From Laburnicola sp. R22_1 (taxonomy: Eukaryota; Ascomycota; Dothideomycetes; Pleosporales; Didymosphaeriaceae): a DNA stretch of 64,000 nt. The position numbers and the translations under genes are program-made. The notes under the pieces were generated by a model. That model worked only from the letters and a program-made list of their open reading frames with translations. It did not search any database and was not told the DNA's origin. The stretch covers positions 4,216,001-4,280,000 of the forward strand of contig JACONQ010000001.1 of the NCBI GenBank assembly GCA_014281115.1. Reading direction: 5' to 3'. Shown piece by piece: positions 12,808-22,734 of the stretch (the first letter of the stretch is position 1; each line of letters opens with the position of its first letter).

Positions 12808-13368
12808 TGTTGTTGTTGGGCGGGGAAAGGGAGGAAGCGTGGATGAGTCGAGTCGAGCTCGCTTGGGTGGGGTCTGTGCACCTAGATATGGAGTAGGATC
12901 TTGTTCATCTTCGTTAGGTATGTAGGTAGCTGAAGGGCTTGCTTGTATTTTATTGCAGTGGGCTAATGATAGGGAATGTTCACTGCGCAGTCGCTCGTAC
13001 ATACACGGAACAACCTTACGACCAGGGGAAGAAATGGGTCATGTGAGCACGCGACACCCAGGCGTTGACGCATAGACGGGTGCCGCAGCCTTGTAATATC
13101 TCGCGACTGGATTGATCTCAGTAGCCAGACCTCTTCCCAGCAACACAAAGGATCGACGAATGTTTGTTTCAGTAAGAAAGTAACATCTAAATGATCGAAC
13201 GCGAACGATCTGAATGACGGTGAAATGGGGCCCCGGCGCGATTGGTTCCGCGCCACCGGAACCAAGTGCGTCACTACTCGAATTCAACAATCCCACTCTA
13301 TGTGGTACAACGCAAACAAGCTCGCATCTCCCATTCGCTCCGTGCAGTTGTAGGGGTCCCATAATACC
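12808..13368. promoter_or_regulatory. shared divergent promoter of QTRT1 and RAD4
   Basis: The 561 bases between the two divergent start codons must contain both promoters. No canonical TATA element or long palindrome stands out. A reading frame that extends the QTRT1 start upstream to 13002 was not used because family members start at the [15 protein letters not shown] N-terminus. Confidence 0.5.
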
Positions 13369-16300
13369 ATGCCGCCTGTCGTCCCAAGAAAGCGCCTCAG
13401 ACCAGACTCTCCGGAGCCAGAACCGCCACCAAAAAGCGCCGCCCGCCCCAACCCTCGTCGCACCAAAGTAGCCGCCTTCGACACGCCGCCGACCACCGCG
13501 CGCACCCTTTCGCAAAAGCAGCGTCTCCTGGACCAGCTAATCAACGACGACAGCGAGCTCTCAGAGCCGGGAAGCAGCGGAGACGAGTTTGAGGATGTTT
13601 CGATAACAGGCAACAAGGCTCAAGGCAAGCAAAAGGCGCAGAGCGAGGACAGCGAGTCGAGCGAAGACGAGGAATGGGAAGATGCGCTCGGCGCAAAACA
13701 CCACACCAAGCACGACGACGAGCCTGTGCCGGTCATCTCGGGCGATCTGGAGCTTACGCTGGATGCGCCTTCGCAAGTCGTCTTCTTCAAACCGGATGGC
13801 AAGAAAGGGCCTTCGAAAATTGAGCGCCAGATACGGAATGTCACGCATTGCATGCATGTGCAGTTCCTCATGTTCCACAATCTGATACGGAATGCGTGGG
13901 TTTCGGACAAGGATGTGCAGAGGATATTGGTGGGGAGCCTCACAGTTGGCTGCTGGAAAGAGGTCCATCGGTACTGGAGGGATGCAGGGATATCGGATGG
14001 TCCGAAGCGTGTTGTAAAGGGCGGTTGGACTGAGAAGGTGGCACATAATATCGAGAAAGCGGGGACGTGGAAGGCCAGTGGCAAAAAGGGCGTTCAGGTG
14101 TTCGACAGTCCCGTGAAGCCCAAGGGCGCAAAAGCAAAAGCTGGGAGTAGATCTGGCCCGTCGGAGGATAAAGCGGATGAGAAACGAAAGAGCGATCGGA
14201 ATCAGCGCGACTGGGGTGCTACATCCGATCGGCTGGAACCCAATACGCCCAACCTGTCAGCGGGCGAGCCGTTACTTCGGCTGTTGAAGTATCTCTCCGC
14301 ATTCTGGAGGGGTAGGTTCAAGATCACAGCCCCATGCCTGCGCAAGCGCGGTTATCTTTCGCCGTCGACTCTCGAGGCTGAGACGCAAGCCTGGCGCGAA
14401 CACCCCTCTGATGCCCATGCTTTTGGAGAACGTGTAGAAAACTTGGATGCATTCAGAGAATTGGCAGGCAGGTGTGAAGGCAGTAAGGATGTCGGACAAC
14501 AACTTTTCACGGCATTGCTTCGCGGTCTTGGAATTGAAGCTCGAATGGTAGCGAGTCTGCAGCCTGTGGGCTTTGGGTGGAGCCAGGGCGAGGAAGGAAA
14601 ATCAAAAGACCTCAGCGACCTCAAGAGCAACGAGAAGTTGGTGCAAACTAATGATACAATGAGTACGCCAAAGAAATCCGGGAAAGCACGAGCGAACGGC
14701 ACCAAGCAAACCCCCATCGATCTCTCGGACTCTGGACTCAGCGACCTCAGCAGCGCGATATCCGTCTCATCGGATTCGGAAGCCGGGAAAAAGACCGCGA
14801 AAAGCTCACCAAAAGGCCGCAAATATGGCGACGAATTGCCACATCCGACGTATTGGACCGAAGCCATCTCGAGCCTCACTCATACACCGATCGCCGTATC
14901 TGTGCTTCCGCGGACAGTGATCGCCGCTCCTTCCATCCCAGAGCAAATTTCGAGCTTCTACTGCCGGGGCGCTGCTGCAGACAAGGCCAAACAGGTATTC
15001 GCCTACCTGATTGCGTTTTCTTCTGACGGCTCGGCCAAAGATGTCACTACGCGGTACTTGCCGAGACACCAATGGCCAGGGCGAACAAAGCGGTTTCGCA
15101 TGCCTGTCGAGAAGATCCCGATACACAACAAGCGTGGCAAGGTGAAGAGGTGGGAAGAGTGGAACTGGTTCAAGTCGGTCTTGCGACCGTATGCACGGCC
15201 GATTGAGAACCGCCAGCCGTGGGACGAAGTGGAAGACGAGGGTGACCTGGTACCTGCGGAACCTGCAAAACCGAAAGATATGGACGAAGAGGGCGGCAAA
15301 GAGACGCTGCAAGGCTACAAAAACTCTGCTGAATACGTCTTGGAGCGACACTTGCGCCGTGAGGAAGCCATCAAGCCTGGCGCTAAGATCGTACGGCACT
15401 TTGTCACTGGCAAAGGCGACAACGAGAAGGAAGAGCCGGTGTATCGAAGGAAGGACATTGTTACTTGCAAATCTGTGGAGTCTTGGCACAAAGAGGGGCG
15501 AGCGATCAAGGAGGGTGAACAGCCCTTGAAATATGTACCCACGCGTGCTGTCACTGTGCAACGAAAGCGCGAGATCGAAGAGCGCGAACGCGAGGAGGGC
15601 GAAAAGGTCAAACAGGGGCTCTACTCGGAAGCGCAGACCGATTGGATTATTCCGGATCCCATCGTGGACGCCAAAATCCCACGCAACGCTTTCGGCAACA
15701 TCGACGTCTACGTACCCACGATGATTCCGAGAGGTGCCGTACACGTCCCACTCAAAGGCACTGCAAGATTATGTCGAAAGCTCAACATTGACTACGCCGA
15801 AGCGTGCACGGGCTTTGAGTTTGGCAAGCAGCGTGCCGTGCCTGTCCTCACCGGCGTTGTCGTCGCAGCCGAGAACGAGAATCTGCTCATCGACGCCTGG
15901 GAGGCTGACCAAGCCGAGAAGGAAAAGAAAGAGCACGACAAGAGAGAGAAGCTTATCCTGGGTCTTTGGAAGAAGTTTTTCGTCGGGTTGCGCGTCGTCG
16001 AGCGCATGAATCGCGAATATGGCGACGTGGATGTTCTCGAGAAAGAGACAAGGAAGCCTGCGCAAGCTACGAATCAGTCTGAGGGGGAGGCTTTCCAGCA
16101 TCATTCGGGTTTTGAAGGCGGCTTCGTGCGCGAGGAACCAGGTGCTGCGGGAGGCTTTCTTCGTGGAGACAATGAAGATGAGGATATGGCAGGTGGCTTC
16201 TTGGTATCGAGTCAAGGTGATGCACAAGTTGGTAGAAGTTCTTTCACAGTCGATCACGGAGACGTCGAGGAGCTCGAACCGAGCCATTCAGCGGTGGAAA

Positions 16301-16866
16301 ATGCGTACCAGACTCCTGTTTCACTTCACTCACTGCATCAGAAGCCTGCCATTGAAGCAGAAGACGAGGAGCGCCCGGAAGATAATGGAGTGGAAAAGGC
16401 GCCAGACGAAGATGCACCTGTGCCTCCACCAAGCCGCCGCACCCGCGGAACCGCTCCACCTGGACGACCTCGTGGTCCCAGTCGCGGCAGCCAACGTCCT
16501 CCAACATGTACACGCAAAGCCATCCCAGTCAACGATGACGAAGAGCAGTCCAGCCTCTCGAACCGCCCATCAGACTCTCCACCCCTCGAAGAAAAAATTC
16601 CAGAAGACGAATCTGACGTTTTCACACCTGCCCACCGCGGAAAACGGAAAGCTTCAGCCGCGTCGCCGGTGGGGAGTCGGTCTGTTCCGAAACGCAGAGC
16701 GGCTAGGAAGAGCGGTGCGCAGGTTAAGAGTCACTTTTTCGCGCATGGGAGTGAGGAGGAGACGGATGCGAGTCCGCAGAAGGGTAGCAGTTTGAAGGGG
16801 AGAGGGAGGGGTGGTGCTAGAGGGAGGGGGAGGGGACGTGCGAGGGGGAGTGCGAGAGACACTTGA
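13369..16866 (+). CDS. RAD4: DNA repair protein Rad4/XPC
   Basis: Damage-recognition factor of global nucleotide excision repair; in other fungi it works with Rad23 in the nucleus to open damaged DNA for TFIIH. Single exon, 1165 residues. Order: basic/acidic disordered N-terminus (1-150, with an acidic ESEDSESSEDEEWEDA-type patch); transglutaminase-like domain about 150-610, split by a Ser-rich loop near 430-485 (HCMHVQFLMFHNLIRNAW, LFTALLRGLGIEARMVASLQ, HPTYWTEAI); BHD1 about 640-700 (YVLERHLRREEAI, YRRKDIVTCKSVESWHKEGR); BHD2 about 705-765; BHD3 about 770-845 (PRNAFGNIDVYVPTMIPRGA, CTGFEFGKQRAVPV). The C-terminal 300 residues are disordered and end in an unusual Gly/Arg (RGG-like) tail, GRGRGGARGRGRGRARG. 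No introns or lesions seen. The tail is not a standard Rad4 part and may bind RNA or DNA (inference). Confidence 0.93.
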   Translation: MPPVVPRKRLRPDSPEPEPPPKSAARPNPRRTKVAAFDTPPTTARTLSQKQRLLDQLINDDSELSEPGSSGDEFEDVSITGNKAQGKQKAQSEDSESSEDEEWEDALGAKHHTKHDDEPVPVISGDLELTLDAPSQVVFFKPDGKKGPSKIERQIRNVTHCMHVQFLMFHNLIRNAWVSDKDVQRILVGSLTVGCWKEVHRYWRDAGISDGPKRVVKGGWTEKVAHNIEKAGTWKASGKKGVQVFDSPVKPKGAKAKAGSRSGPSEDKADEKRKSDRNQRDWGATSDRLEPNTPNLSAGEPLLRLLKYLSAFWRGRFKITAPCLRKRGYLSPSTLEAETQAWREHPSDAHAFGERVENLDAFRELAGRCEGSKDVGQQLFTALLRGLGIEARMVASLQPVGFGWSQGEEGKSKDLSDLKSNEKLVQTNDTMSTPKKSGKARANGTKQTPIDLSDSGLSDLSSAISVSSDSEAGKKTAKSSPKGRKYGDELPHPTYWTEAISSLTHTPIAVSVLPRTVIAAPSIPEQISSFYCRGAAADKAKQVFAYLIAFSSDGSAKDVTTRYLPRHQWPGRTKRFRMPVEKIPIHNKRGKVKRWEEWNWFKSVLRPYARPIENRQPWDEVEDEGDLVPAEPAKPKDMDEEGGKETLQGYKNSAEYVLERHLRREEAIKPGAKIVRHFVTGKGDNEKEEPVYRRKDIVTCKSVESWHKEGRAIKEGEQPLKYVPTRAVTVQRKREIEEREREEGEKVKQGLYSEAQTDWIIPDPIVDAKIPRNAFGNIDVYVPTMIPRGAVHVPLKGTARLCRKLNIDYAEACTGFEFGKQRAVPVLTGVVVAAENENLLIDAWEADQAEKEKKEHDKREKLILGLWKKFFVGLRVVERMNREYGDVDVLEKETRKPAQATNQSEGEAFQHHSGFEGGFVREEPGAAGGFLRGDNEDEDMAGGFLVSSQGDAQVGRSSFTVDHGDVEELEPSHSAVENAYQTPVSLHSLHQKPAIEAEDEERPEDNGVEKAPDEDAPVPPPSRRTRGTAPPGRPRGPSRGSQRPPTCTRKAIPVNDDEEQSSLSNRPSDSPPLEEKIPEDESDVFTPAHRGKRKASAASPVGSRSVPKRRAARKSGAQVKSHFFAHGSEEETDASPQKGSSLKGRGRGGARGRGRGRARGSARDT

Positions 16867-17411
16867 ATGCTATGAGAGGTAGAGTTACTTGAATTATTTG
16901 AATTCAATGAGAGGGGTTTCGATAAGGTACTAGAAGGTACAGTACAGTGGGCGGTTGTGATTGGCAAGGCTGGTGTTTACGCGCTCGGGTGCGTCTTCCA
17001 ACCGGTGAAGACCCCTGCCACCAGTTAGCTTGTAGGTCCTCAGCCACTTCCCACCCCGCTTTGATCCTCCTCACATCTTTTCTACGTGATAATTGTGAGC
17101 TACTCCCTTGATCTTTCGCGGGTTTTGTTGCGACCTCTATCCTTGCGTGCTACGCGTTTTCCCAACGGGTCTCTCACCTGCTGGTGATGCGACCTCTCCC
17201 AAGGCTGGCTGAATCGGTTCCAATTTTTCAGCCTCGCGAGCAAGCGACACGACGCGAAACACCCTACGAGCTTTTCGAAGGCTTCCATCGATACCGCACG
17301 GAGATTACAGCACCTCCGATCGAACCCGCGCTCGATATAGCGTGGTCATACGCATGCCCGCTAGCAATTCGCCCTAATTGGAACGTCACATGCCGGTGAG
17401 GAGACCCGTAT
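16867..17411. other. intergenic region downstream of RAD4
   Basis: RAD4 3' UTR and the upstream region of the following frame. Short frames only; no supported feature. Confidence 0.5.
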
Positions 17412-17900
17412 ATGCGGCACCAGTATCACGACATGGAGACAGGCCATCAGTCAGAGTCCGAAGCCATCCCAAACGGCGTAATGCCTGGTCTGCAACCCTA
17501 CCCGCAGCGAGACAACTTAATTGCGTCAAATGGATCGCCACAAGATGTACTGGACGATGGACTGGTTGTTGGACGGGATAATGGACTGCAGTTTTTGGGG
17601 ACACTGAGCAATTTAGACTCGGAACCGCAAACCCACGAACTCGGTACAAATATGACCGATGTATCAAGTCCTTCACTTTTCGAAAGGTCATCGGACCCCT
17701 GTAATTCCCAGGAAACATACCAAATCGGCATATACCAACTACCCAATCTTTGCACTTGGGGGACATCCGATAATAGCGAAATCGGCATGGACCAACTACC
17801 CATGACGGGAGATGCAACGACATACTATACTGCACAAACGCACTCATGTACCTACGGTTCTACCACCTCGGATTTTCGGCCCAAGATACAGACGACCTAG
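17412..17900 (+). CDS. hypothetical protein, possibly the N-terminal part of the broken kinase gene
   Basis: An open frame of 162 codons, rich in Ser, Thr, Asn, Gln and Asp, without a domain I know. It contains an internal near-repeat, IGIYQLPNLCTWGTS and IGMDQLPMTGDATT, in which QLP recurs. It ends about 220 bp upstream of the kinase-like frame on the same strand, and disordered N-termini of this composition often precede kinase domains in fungi. A shared gene with an intron or lost frame between is therefore possible. No signal peptide. Low certainty that it is expressed on its own. Confidence 0.35.
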   Translation: MRHQYHDMETGHQSESEAIPNGVMPGLQPYPQRDNLIASNGSPQDVLDDGLVVGRDNGLQFLGTLSNLDSEPQTHELGTNMTDVSSPSLFERSSDPCNSQETYQIGIYQLPNLCTWGTSDNSEIGMDQLPMTGDATTYYTAQTHSCTYGSTTSDFRPKIQTT

Positions 17901-18120
17901 TCTTTGACTCCGCTAATCACTTGCTACATACTGCGACGAAGAGCGCTGTGTTCCATGAGAGTAAGAGTATCGTATTTTTTCTTGAAAGAAAACGTTGCTC
18001 AGCTCAACAATACCACGGATGGGGCAGGAGTGTGCAGAAAACTTTGCCACGAACCACCTAAGTATTGTACCATGGGACACGGTTCTTTTCGACGCAGTGT
18101 GAGCAGCCAGGACCACCGAA

Positions 18121-19215
18121 ACCCCTACTGAATACCAGAAATTACTCCAAAGAAAAGGCCTGTGGCCTATAGATAAGACCGTAGAGCAGGATTGGTCGGG
18201 TCAAGGCCAGCACGTCGAGTTCCAAGACCATGAACGGGAACTAGTACAGAAATATCTTCAAGTCTTGGGACCATTGGGAAGCGGAGCTTCAGCAGTTGTC
18301 CAAAGAGTCCAATGCAGACGAATCCTACTCGCTCGTAAAACGATTCGATGCAATCGCAGAATGAAATGAGAAACGGCGCTTAACGAGGTGGCACATTTGA
18401 ACCGACTAAAACACGCTCATATTGTGAGGGTTATAGGGACGTATATCCTGGGTCAAGATCTCTCCATCCTCCTCTATCCGGTCGCTGATTACGACCTCGA
18501 TATGTTCCTCCGCGATATCATTCAAACGCACCGCATGTATCTCTTGCGCTTCGACCGATTAGCAAGTATCCGTCGCATTCTGATCTGTTTGCCCAACGCT
18601 CTGAGTTACCTTCATTCAAATTTACTGAAACACATGGACATCAAACCGACGAACATTTTGGTGCGCCGTCAACCCAATCCCCACCGCTTATACAAGGTCT
18701 ATATAACCGACTTCGGCATCTCACGCTCGTATACTAGCGTCGAAGCAGTGGAAACAGAAGGTCCAACAATGTTCACACGCAAATACGCTGCTCCCGAAGT
18801 AGCGGATTACGACAAACGAGGATTCCCGGCTGACATATTTTCGCTCAGTTGCGTATTCATCGAAATACTTGCCGCTTCTGCAGATGCAGCCGGGCCTGGA
18901 AATATTAAGGCTCATTCTATACCGGAACACAGGGACTACGTGGCGAGGTTAGAAGAGATTCTGGATACGAATGAAAGTGGTGTAACGTCGTACTATACTC
19001 ATATCGAAGCTGTGCGCACCTACGTGGATTTGGTGCCTCTCCCGCCCGCTGTGGGCCTCATGATAAGGGCAATGTATGATATAGCGGGGGTCGTCAAAGC
19101 AATGATTGATCCAGATCCAACCAAAAGGCCTTCGGCGTCGGAGCTGGTGGAAAGATGGGGAAGCCATTCATGTTGTACCTCGGGACCCGACGAGCTCGAG
19201 GCCAGCGACATCTGA
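18121..19215 (+). pseudogene. serine/threonine protein kinase-like gene with in-frame stop
   Basis: The frame encodes a protein-kinase fold. N-lobe: glycine loop LGPLGSGASAVV at about 18271-18300, the ATP-site Lys in LARKTI, then TGA at 18367-18369, then the alpha-C region ETALNEVAHLNRLKHAHIV. C-lobe: HMDIKPTNIL catalytic loop (Asp kept; the Arg of HRD is Met), DFGISR magnesium loop, and AAPEVADY in place of APE. The TGA separates the glycine loop and Lys from the alpha-C helix, so a product starting after it could not bind ATP normally. A second TGA in the same frame lies at 18100-18102. Both could come from CGA by C-to-T change. The domain from the alpha-C helix onward is otherwise intact to 19215. 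Could be a genuine recent pseudogene, a sequence error, or (less likely) a catalytically dead short protein. Confidence 0.7.
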
Positions 19216-19356
19216 AATGTGCAGGACAGTGTGGTTTGGAGACGATTTTGCTGCCGGGAATTAAACCCTGCAGCAGGTACCAGCTATGAAGATAAATTCG
19301 ACATTCTTTTCCAACTGCAACGTACGCCCACTATTGTAGCCCCTGGAGCCCTTCCT

Positions 19357-19593
19357 TTAAACTAAAGCCTCTATCTTGATTGCCCTTAAGACACTCGTAG
19401 CTACCCTTGCAGTGTCACCTGTATAACAAATCATCAATACTCTTGTTCCATCAACCCAGCCTGGCAGTGCGTGAGCTTGGCTACCAGGCTCTGCGAGCTT
19501 TGTATCTAGCTCCTTCCACTGCTGCTCCAAGATGTCTGCGTCGACAAAGGGGCTTGGTAAGCCTGGCGTTAGTGAATGCAACGGCAGGTTCAC
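19357..19593 (-). pseudogene. rhodanese-like domain fragment
   Basis: A 78-codon minus-strand frame contains LMICYTGDTARVATSVLRA, which resembles the C-x-G-x-T/A-RVAxSVLR active-site and helix region of fungal rhodanese-like proteins, with a preceding QQWKELDTKL helix. It ends just after that block, and neither a full N-terminal half nor a partner exon could be found. Best read as a relic. Recognition is from memory of the motif and is moderate. Confidence 0.4.
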
Positions 19594-19769
19594 TAATCCT
19601 TGAAGTCCTCTCCTCCAGTTACGTTTCTGGCGTGTTTAGCGCTGACAATCAGTCGCGCCGCATATTCTCCCAGCACCCTGACACTGAGATTTTCTCTCTT
19701 CTCCCTACCATGATGAAGGACAGTGTAGTAGCAGAGAAGAGCGACATCCAACACTGCACAGCGGGGCAA

Positions 19770-20074
19770 GGCCACCGCGGGCCCAACCATGCCAGCGTAG
19801 CGTTGCAGATTCCAATCTACGTCATTGGTGCCGTAGGTGAGGTCTTTTTCTGTGTGGCGGGCCCGAGTATGCGTATAATAACAAGGCACCGGCGGTCATG
19901 AAATGGATCCGGCAGGCCGCCTTCATGTCTACCTTGGCGGCTAGTTCGGCGCTCGGCCTGGCCGGTTCGCCGACTTTCCGGAATCCATATATGACGGTGG
20001 TGTATTCTGTGTTGGCTGGAGCGATGCTCCTGTGTAGCATGGTGTTTGGCTTCTTTTTCTGGAAAGTTGGGTAG
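19770..20074 (+). pseudogene. C-terminal relic of a POT/PTR2-type peptide transporter
   Basis: Translation gives LQIPIYVIGAVGEVFFCVAG, the helix seen before the end of fungal proton-coupled oligopeptide transporters, then, after a one-base shift near 19860-19863, EYAYNNKAPAVMKW followed by two hydrophobic helices (FMSTLAASSALGLAG and VVYSVLAGAMLLCSMVFGFF), and a stop at 20072-20074. EYAYxKAPxxMK is a hallmark of that family. Only about the last 100 of some 600 residues are left and the upstream frame does not continue the family, so this is a truncated, frameshifted remnant of a membrane transporter. Confidence 0.6.
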
Positions 20075-20435
20075 AGCGTGAGAGTAGATTCTTCACGAGT
20101 AGCCAACTTATAGAGGCCGTGGAGGTATCCCTTGGCAGAGACGCGGAACGTGAAACATGGCCTGATGGCTTGCCCCGCGTCACTGCCATCTCGAAGCGTA
20201 CTAGCGACCGCGCGCATCACGCGCAAACGAGGCTAACGAGGCTATGTCGGACATGGCAGCGAATCAGCACGCACAACGCTGGCGACCCACCACCACCTCG
20301 TCCGCCTGTCTTTTCTGTCTTCTCTCCGTCCCTCCTCTCATCCAACCCCCGGCTTCCCTCTTGGCGTGTCGTCCTGCCTCGTTGTCCCGCTGTGCTGTGC
20401 AACCCCATCCATGTAATCGCCGTGCGACGTGCACC

Positions 20436-20915
20436 ATGAGACTCGCGACGCTCTCTTTTGCTCTCGCCGTGGCCGGCACCGCGTCGGCGGCACACTTTGT
20501 GTACGACGACCGCATCCGCGTGTTCCTGTTTGGCAAGGCCGCCTACTTCGCCGAGGTGGCCATCGACGTGGGCAACGACTCCTGCGCCAGTCTGACCAAC
20601 AACATGTGCGTTCCCCTATCCTCTCGAGTCTGCAAGCACTGACGGATGCAGGATCGACGGCAAGGTGCAGTCGGTGCTCGTGGGCGGGCGTGATATCTGG
20701 GATGTGTTCAAGAGGGACGACGACTGGTACTGCATTCTCTACGAGTAGGTTGGCCTCGTTCCTGGCCGTGTTGCGGTACTGATACGGATAGCAACTACGA
20801 GTGCGAAGGCAAGGAGGAGTTGATGCTGACGGTTGCTGGCGGCGTGAACAACCTGGAGTCGGTAGGCTGGGGGGACCGGATGCATGGGATCTGGTGCATC
20901 AACAACGATCACTGA
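20436..20915 (+). CDS. small secreted cysteine-containing protein, crystallin-like
   Basis: Three exons, 20436-20605, 20652-20744 and 20792-20915, separated by 46- and 47-nt GT-AG introns that keep frame. 128 residues. Residues 1-18 are a clear signal peptide (LATLSFALAVAGTASA, cleavage at ASA-A). The mature part is about 110 residues, acidic, with Cys at 50, 84, 92 and 123 that could form two disulfides. The second half, CILYDNYECEG followed by GGVNNLESVGWGDRMHGIWC, resembles a beta/gamma-crystallin Greek-key motif (an aromatic/Gly turn, Asn-Leu, a Trp and a terminal I-x-C). This is a suggestion only. Predicted to be extracellular; size, secretion and cysteines fit an effector or cell-surface protein. 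No intact gene adjoins it on the same strand. Confidence 0.78.
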
Positions 20916-21436
20916 GTCTTCCGACGAGCTGGATTGATCGATCCCACGCGTCGGATCGTAACGACTTGGCAATCGAATGTGCTGCGTCTCCGGATGCCCG
21001 TCTATCGTCGCCTGCCTAGGCATCTCTGGCTGGGAAGAGAACGCCACAACACGCTAGCCGACACAAAGACACCACGCAGAGAGCAGGCGTAGCAGTTTAT
21101 CCAAGGACATCTACTCATACTTACTCGTCGCCTGGCCGAAGTAGAAGAAGAGGGCAATCGACTTGATGGATGGGCCCTCTGACGGAGCTGTCTAGAATGG
21201 CAGTGGCGCTGGACTGAACGACGAGCATAGCGTCCTCTCGCGTATACATGCTCCACGCGCACTCAATTGGCACAAGGGACGGATGGAATACCAACGAAGA
21301 AGAGGTCATGAGTTCAAGTCTGGCGTTTGGCAATGTTGACGTATGGTACATGGTAAATTCATCAAATGGGTATCTCAACATAAGAACCCGGTCCCAAGAG
21401 GATCCTGCAAGACGCCTGCTATGCTATGTCCTCCAT
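20916..21436. other. convergent intergenic region
   Basis: Between the stop of the small secreted protein gene and the 3' end of the AN1 zinc-finger gene. Short frames only; no supported feature besides 3' UTRs. Confidence 0.5.
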
Positions 21437-21530
21437 GTACTGTTATAGCTCTTCCGTCTCCTGTACGGTTATAGATCTTCCGTCTCCTGTACGGTTATAG
21501 ATCTTCCGTCTCCTGTACTGTTATAGATCG
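21437..21530. repeat. 26-bp tandem repeat at the 3' end of CUZ1
   Basis: About 3.6 copies of a 26-bp unit (gtacggttatagatcttccg followed by tctcct), starting at 21437, 21463, 21489 and 21515. The last partial copy runs through the stop codon of the minus-strand gene (21521), so the terminal codons and the 3' UTR are made of the repeat. Confidence 0.9.
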
Positions 21531-22450
21531 ATCAGGTCTGGCTCGCCCGAACCCACCCCCCGCAGCAGCACAACCATATTCCCCGTCTGGCACGGCTCGC
21601 CAATCTTCTCCCCAAACCTGAGCAGCCTCCCCCCCTCGACGTGAAACACCCTGAGCTTCTCCTCCTCGCCTCCCCCGCGGTTATTCACGTTCTGCACCTG
21701 CAGCGCCTTGGCCGCCATATCCAGCACCCGCCCCACCGTCCAGTCCTTGTGGTAGTAGAACTTGCCCGTCGGGAACTTCGCCTTGGTAGTATCCGCCGAC
21801 GCCTCGACATGGAGATACACACGCTTATCCAGCGGCACCGACGCATCGCCCTTGGCACTCCTCTTCAGCTCATTCGCCGCAGCCAGCGCCTCCCTCGCCT
21901 GCGACGAGCTCTTGGACCCCAGCCCCAGAAACCCCTTCTTCGGCGTCTGCTTCTCCGCGTCCTTTTTCCGCTTCTCCTCCGCCCACACTTTCAGCTTCGC
22001 GAGCGCAGACAGCCCCCGCTCTTTTTGCTGTTGATACGCGCCCGGCCGCGCCCCCGCGGGCTTCACGTTCTTGCAGTCGTGGTCCTCGGGCATGCGGTGC
22101 TTCAAGCAGTACGACCGGTTGCACGTCGCGCACTGGTTCGCGGGCATGCGCGACGTGTTGATCAGCGTCTTGCACGTCGTATCATAGCACTGCTGGTCGT
22201 GCGAGTACAGCGAGGGCTTCGCGGGGAGCGCGGCGGATGGGGTGCTATCGCGACCTGCTTTGCGGCGCGCCCATTCGCCTTCTTTGGCGCACTTGTGCGC
22301 GATCTCGGACCGGTGGTCCAGGCAGAATGTCCCGCGGCAGCTTTCGCAGCGGAAGGGGAGGAAGTCGAGGACGTGGCAGTAGGGCATTTGGCAGTGGGCG
22401 CCGATGGCTTCGACGTCGCCTTTCATCTCGGTGAAGCTTGTGGATGCCAT
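21521..22450 (-). CDS. CUZ1: AN1-type zinc-finger protein, CUZ1/ZFAND1 family
   Basis: Intronless, 309 residues. Two AN1 zinc fingers: residues about 20-54 (CQMPYC, CESC, FCLDH, HKC) and about 88-127 (CYDTTC, CATCNRSYCLKH, HDC), all eight Cys/His ligands of each being present. A basic charged helix follows (KVWAEEKRKKDAEKQ) and then a C-terminal ubiquitin-like domain, about residues 210-309 (KRVYLHVEA to DLIDL). This is the order of Cuz1 and of human ZFAND1, which bind Cdc48/p97 and the 26S proteasome and help cells under arsenite and proteotoxic stress. Cytosolic or nuclear; no signal peptide. The start is the first ATG of the frame, close upstream of the first finger. The 3' end sits in a 26-bp tandem repeat. 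Confidence 0.9.
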   Translation of the reverse strand: MASTSFTEMKGDVEAIGAHCQMPYCHVLDFLPFRCESCRGTFCLDHRSEIAHKCAKEGEWARRKAGRDSTPSAALPAKPSLYSHDQQCYDTTCKTLINTSRMPANQCATCNRSYCLKHRMPEDHDCKNVKPAGARPGAYQQQKERGLSALAKLKVWAEEKRKKDAEKQTPKKGFLGLGSKSSSQAREALAAANELKRSAKGDASVPLDKRVYLHVEASADTTKAKFPTGKFYYHKDWTVGRVLDMAAKALQVQNVNNRGGGEEEKLRVFHVEGGRLLRFGEKIGEPCQTGNMVVLLRGVGSGEPDLIDL

Positions 22451-22734
22451 TTTGGACGCTGGGCGGTTGCGGTGTTATAACCCGCTGGGGGCAGCGGTGT
22501 TATTATACGGTGGGGTGAAGGCGGGAGGGAATAGCGCGACGCGAAGCCGCTGAGAAATCGGCGCAGGAAGGCTCGAGAAGGCGTGCGGCGGGGCGGTCGG
22601 TAGGCATGCAAGGCACCGAAGCTGACCATGGATGATGCGAGGCCGTCGGAAGCTTCGAGAGGCGTTTCCGAGCCAAGGCAGGTTTTGCCGAGATTCTACG
22701 GTGCCGCTCGTCGCGGCTAAGCTCTACTCTCCTA

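Noticed and set aside
14806..15744. 312-codon minus-strand frame
   Set aside because: Lies wholly opposite the transglutaminase and BHD domains of RAD4; no domain of its own.
21641..22480. 279-codon plus-strand frame
   Set aside because: Antisense to the AN1 zinc-finger gene; Arg/Leu-rich shadow.
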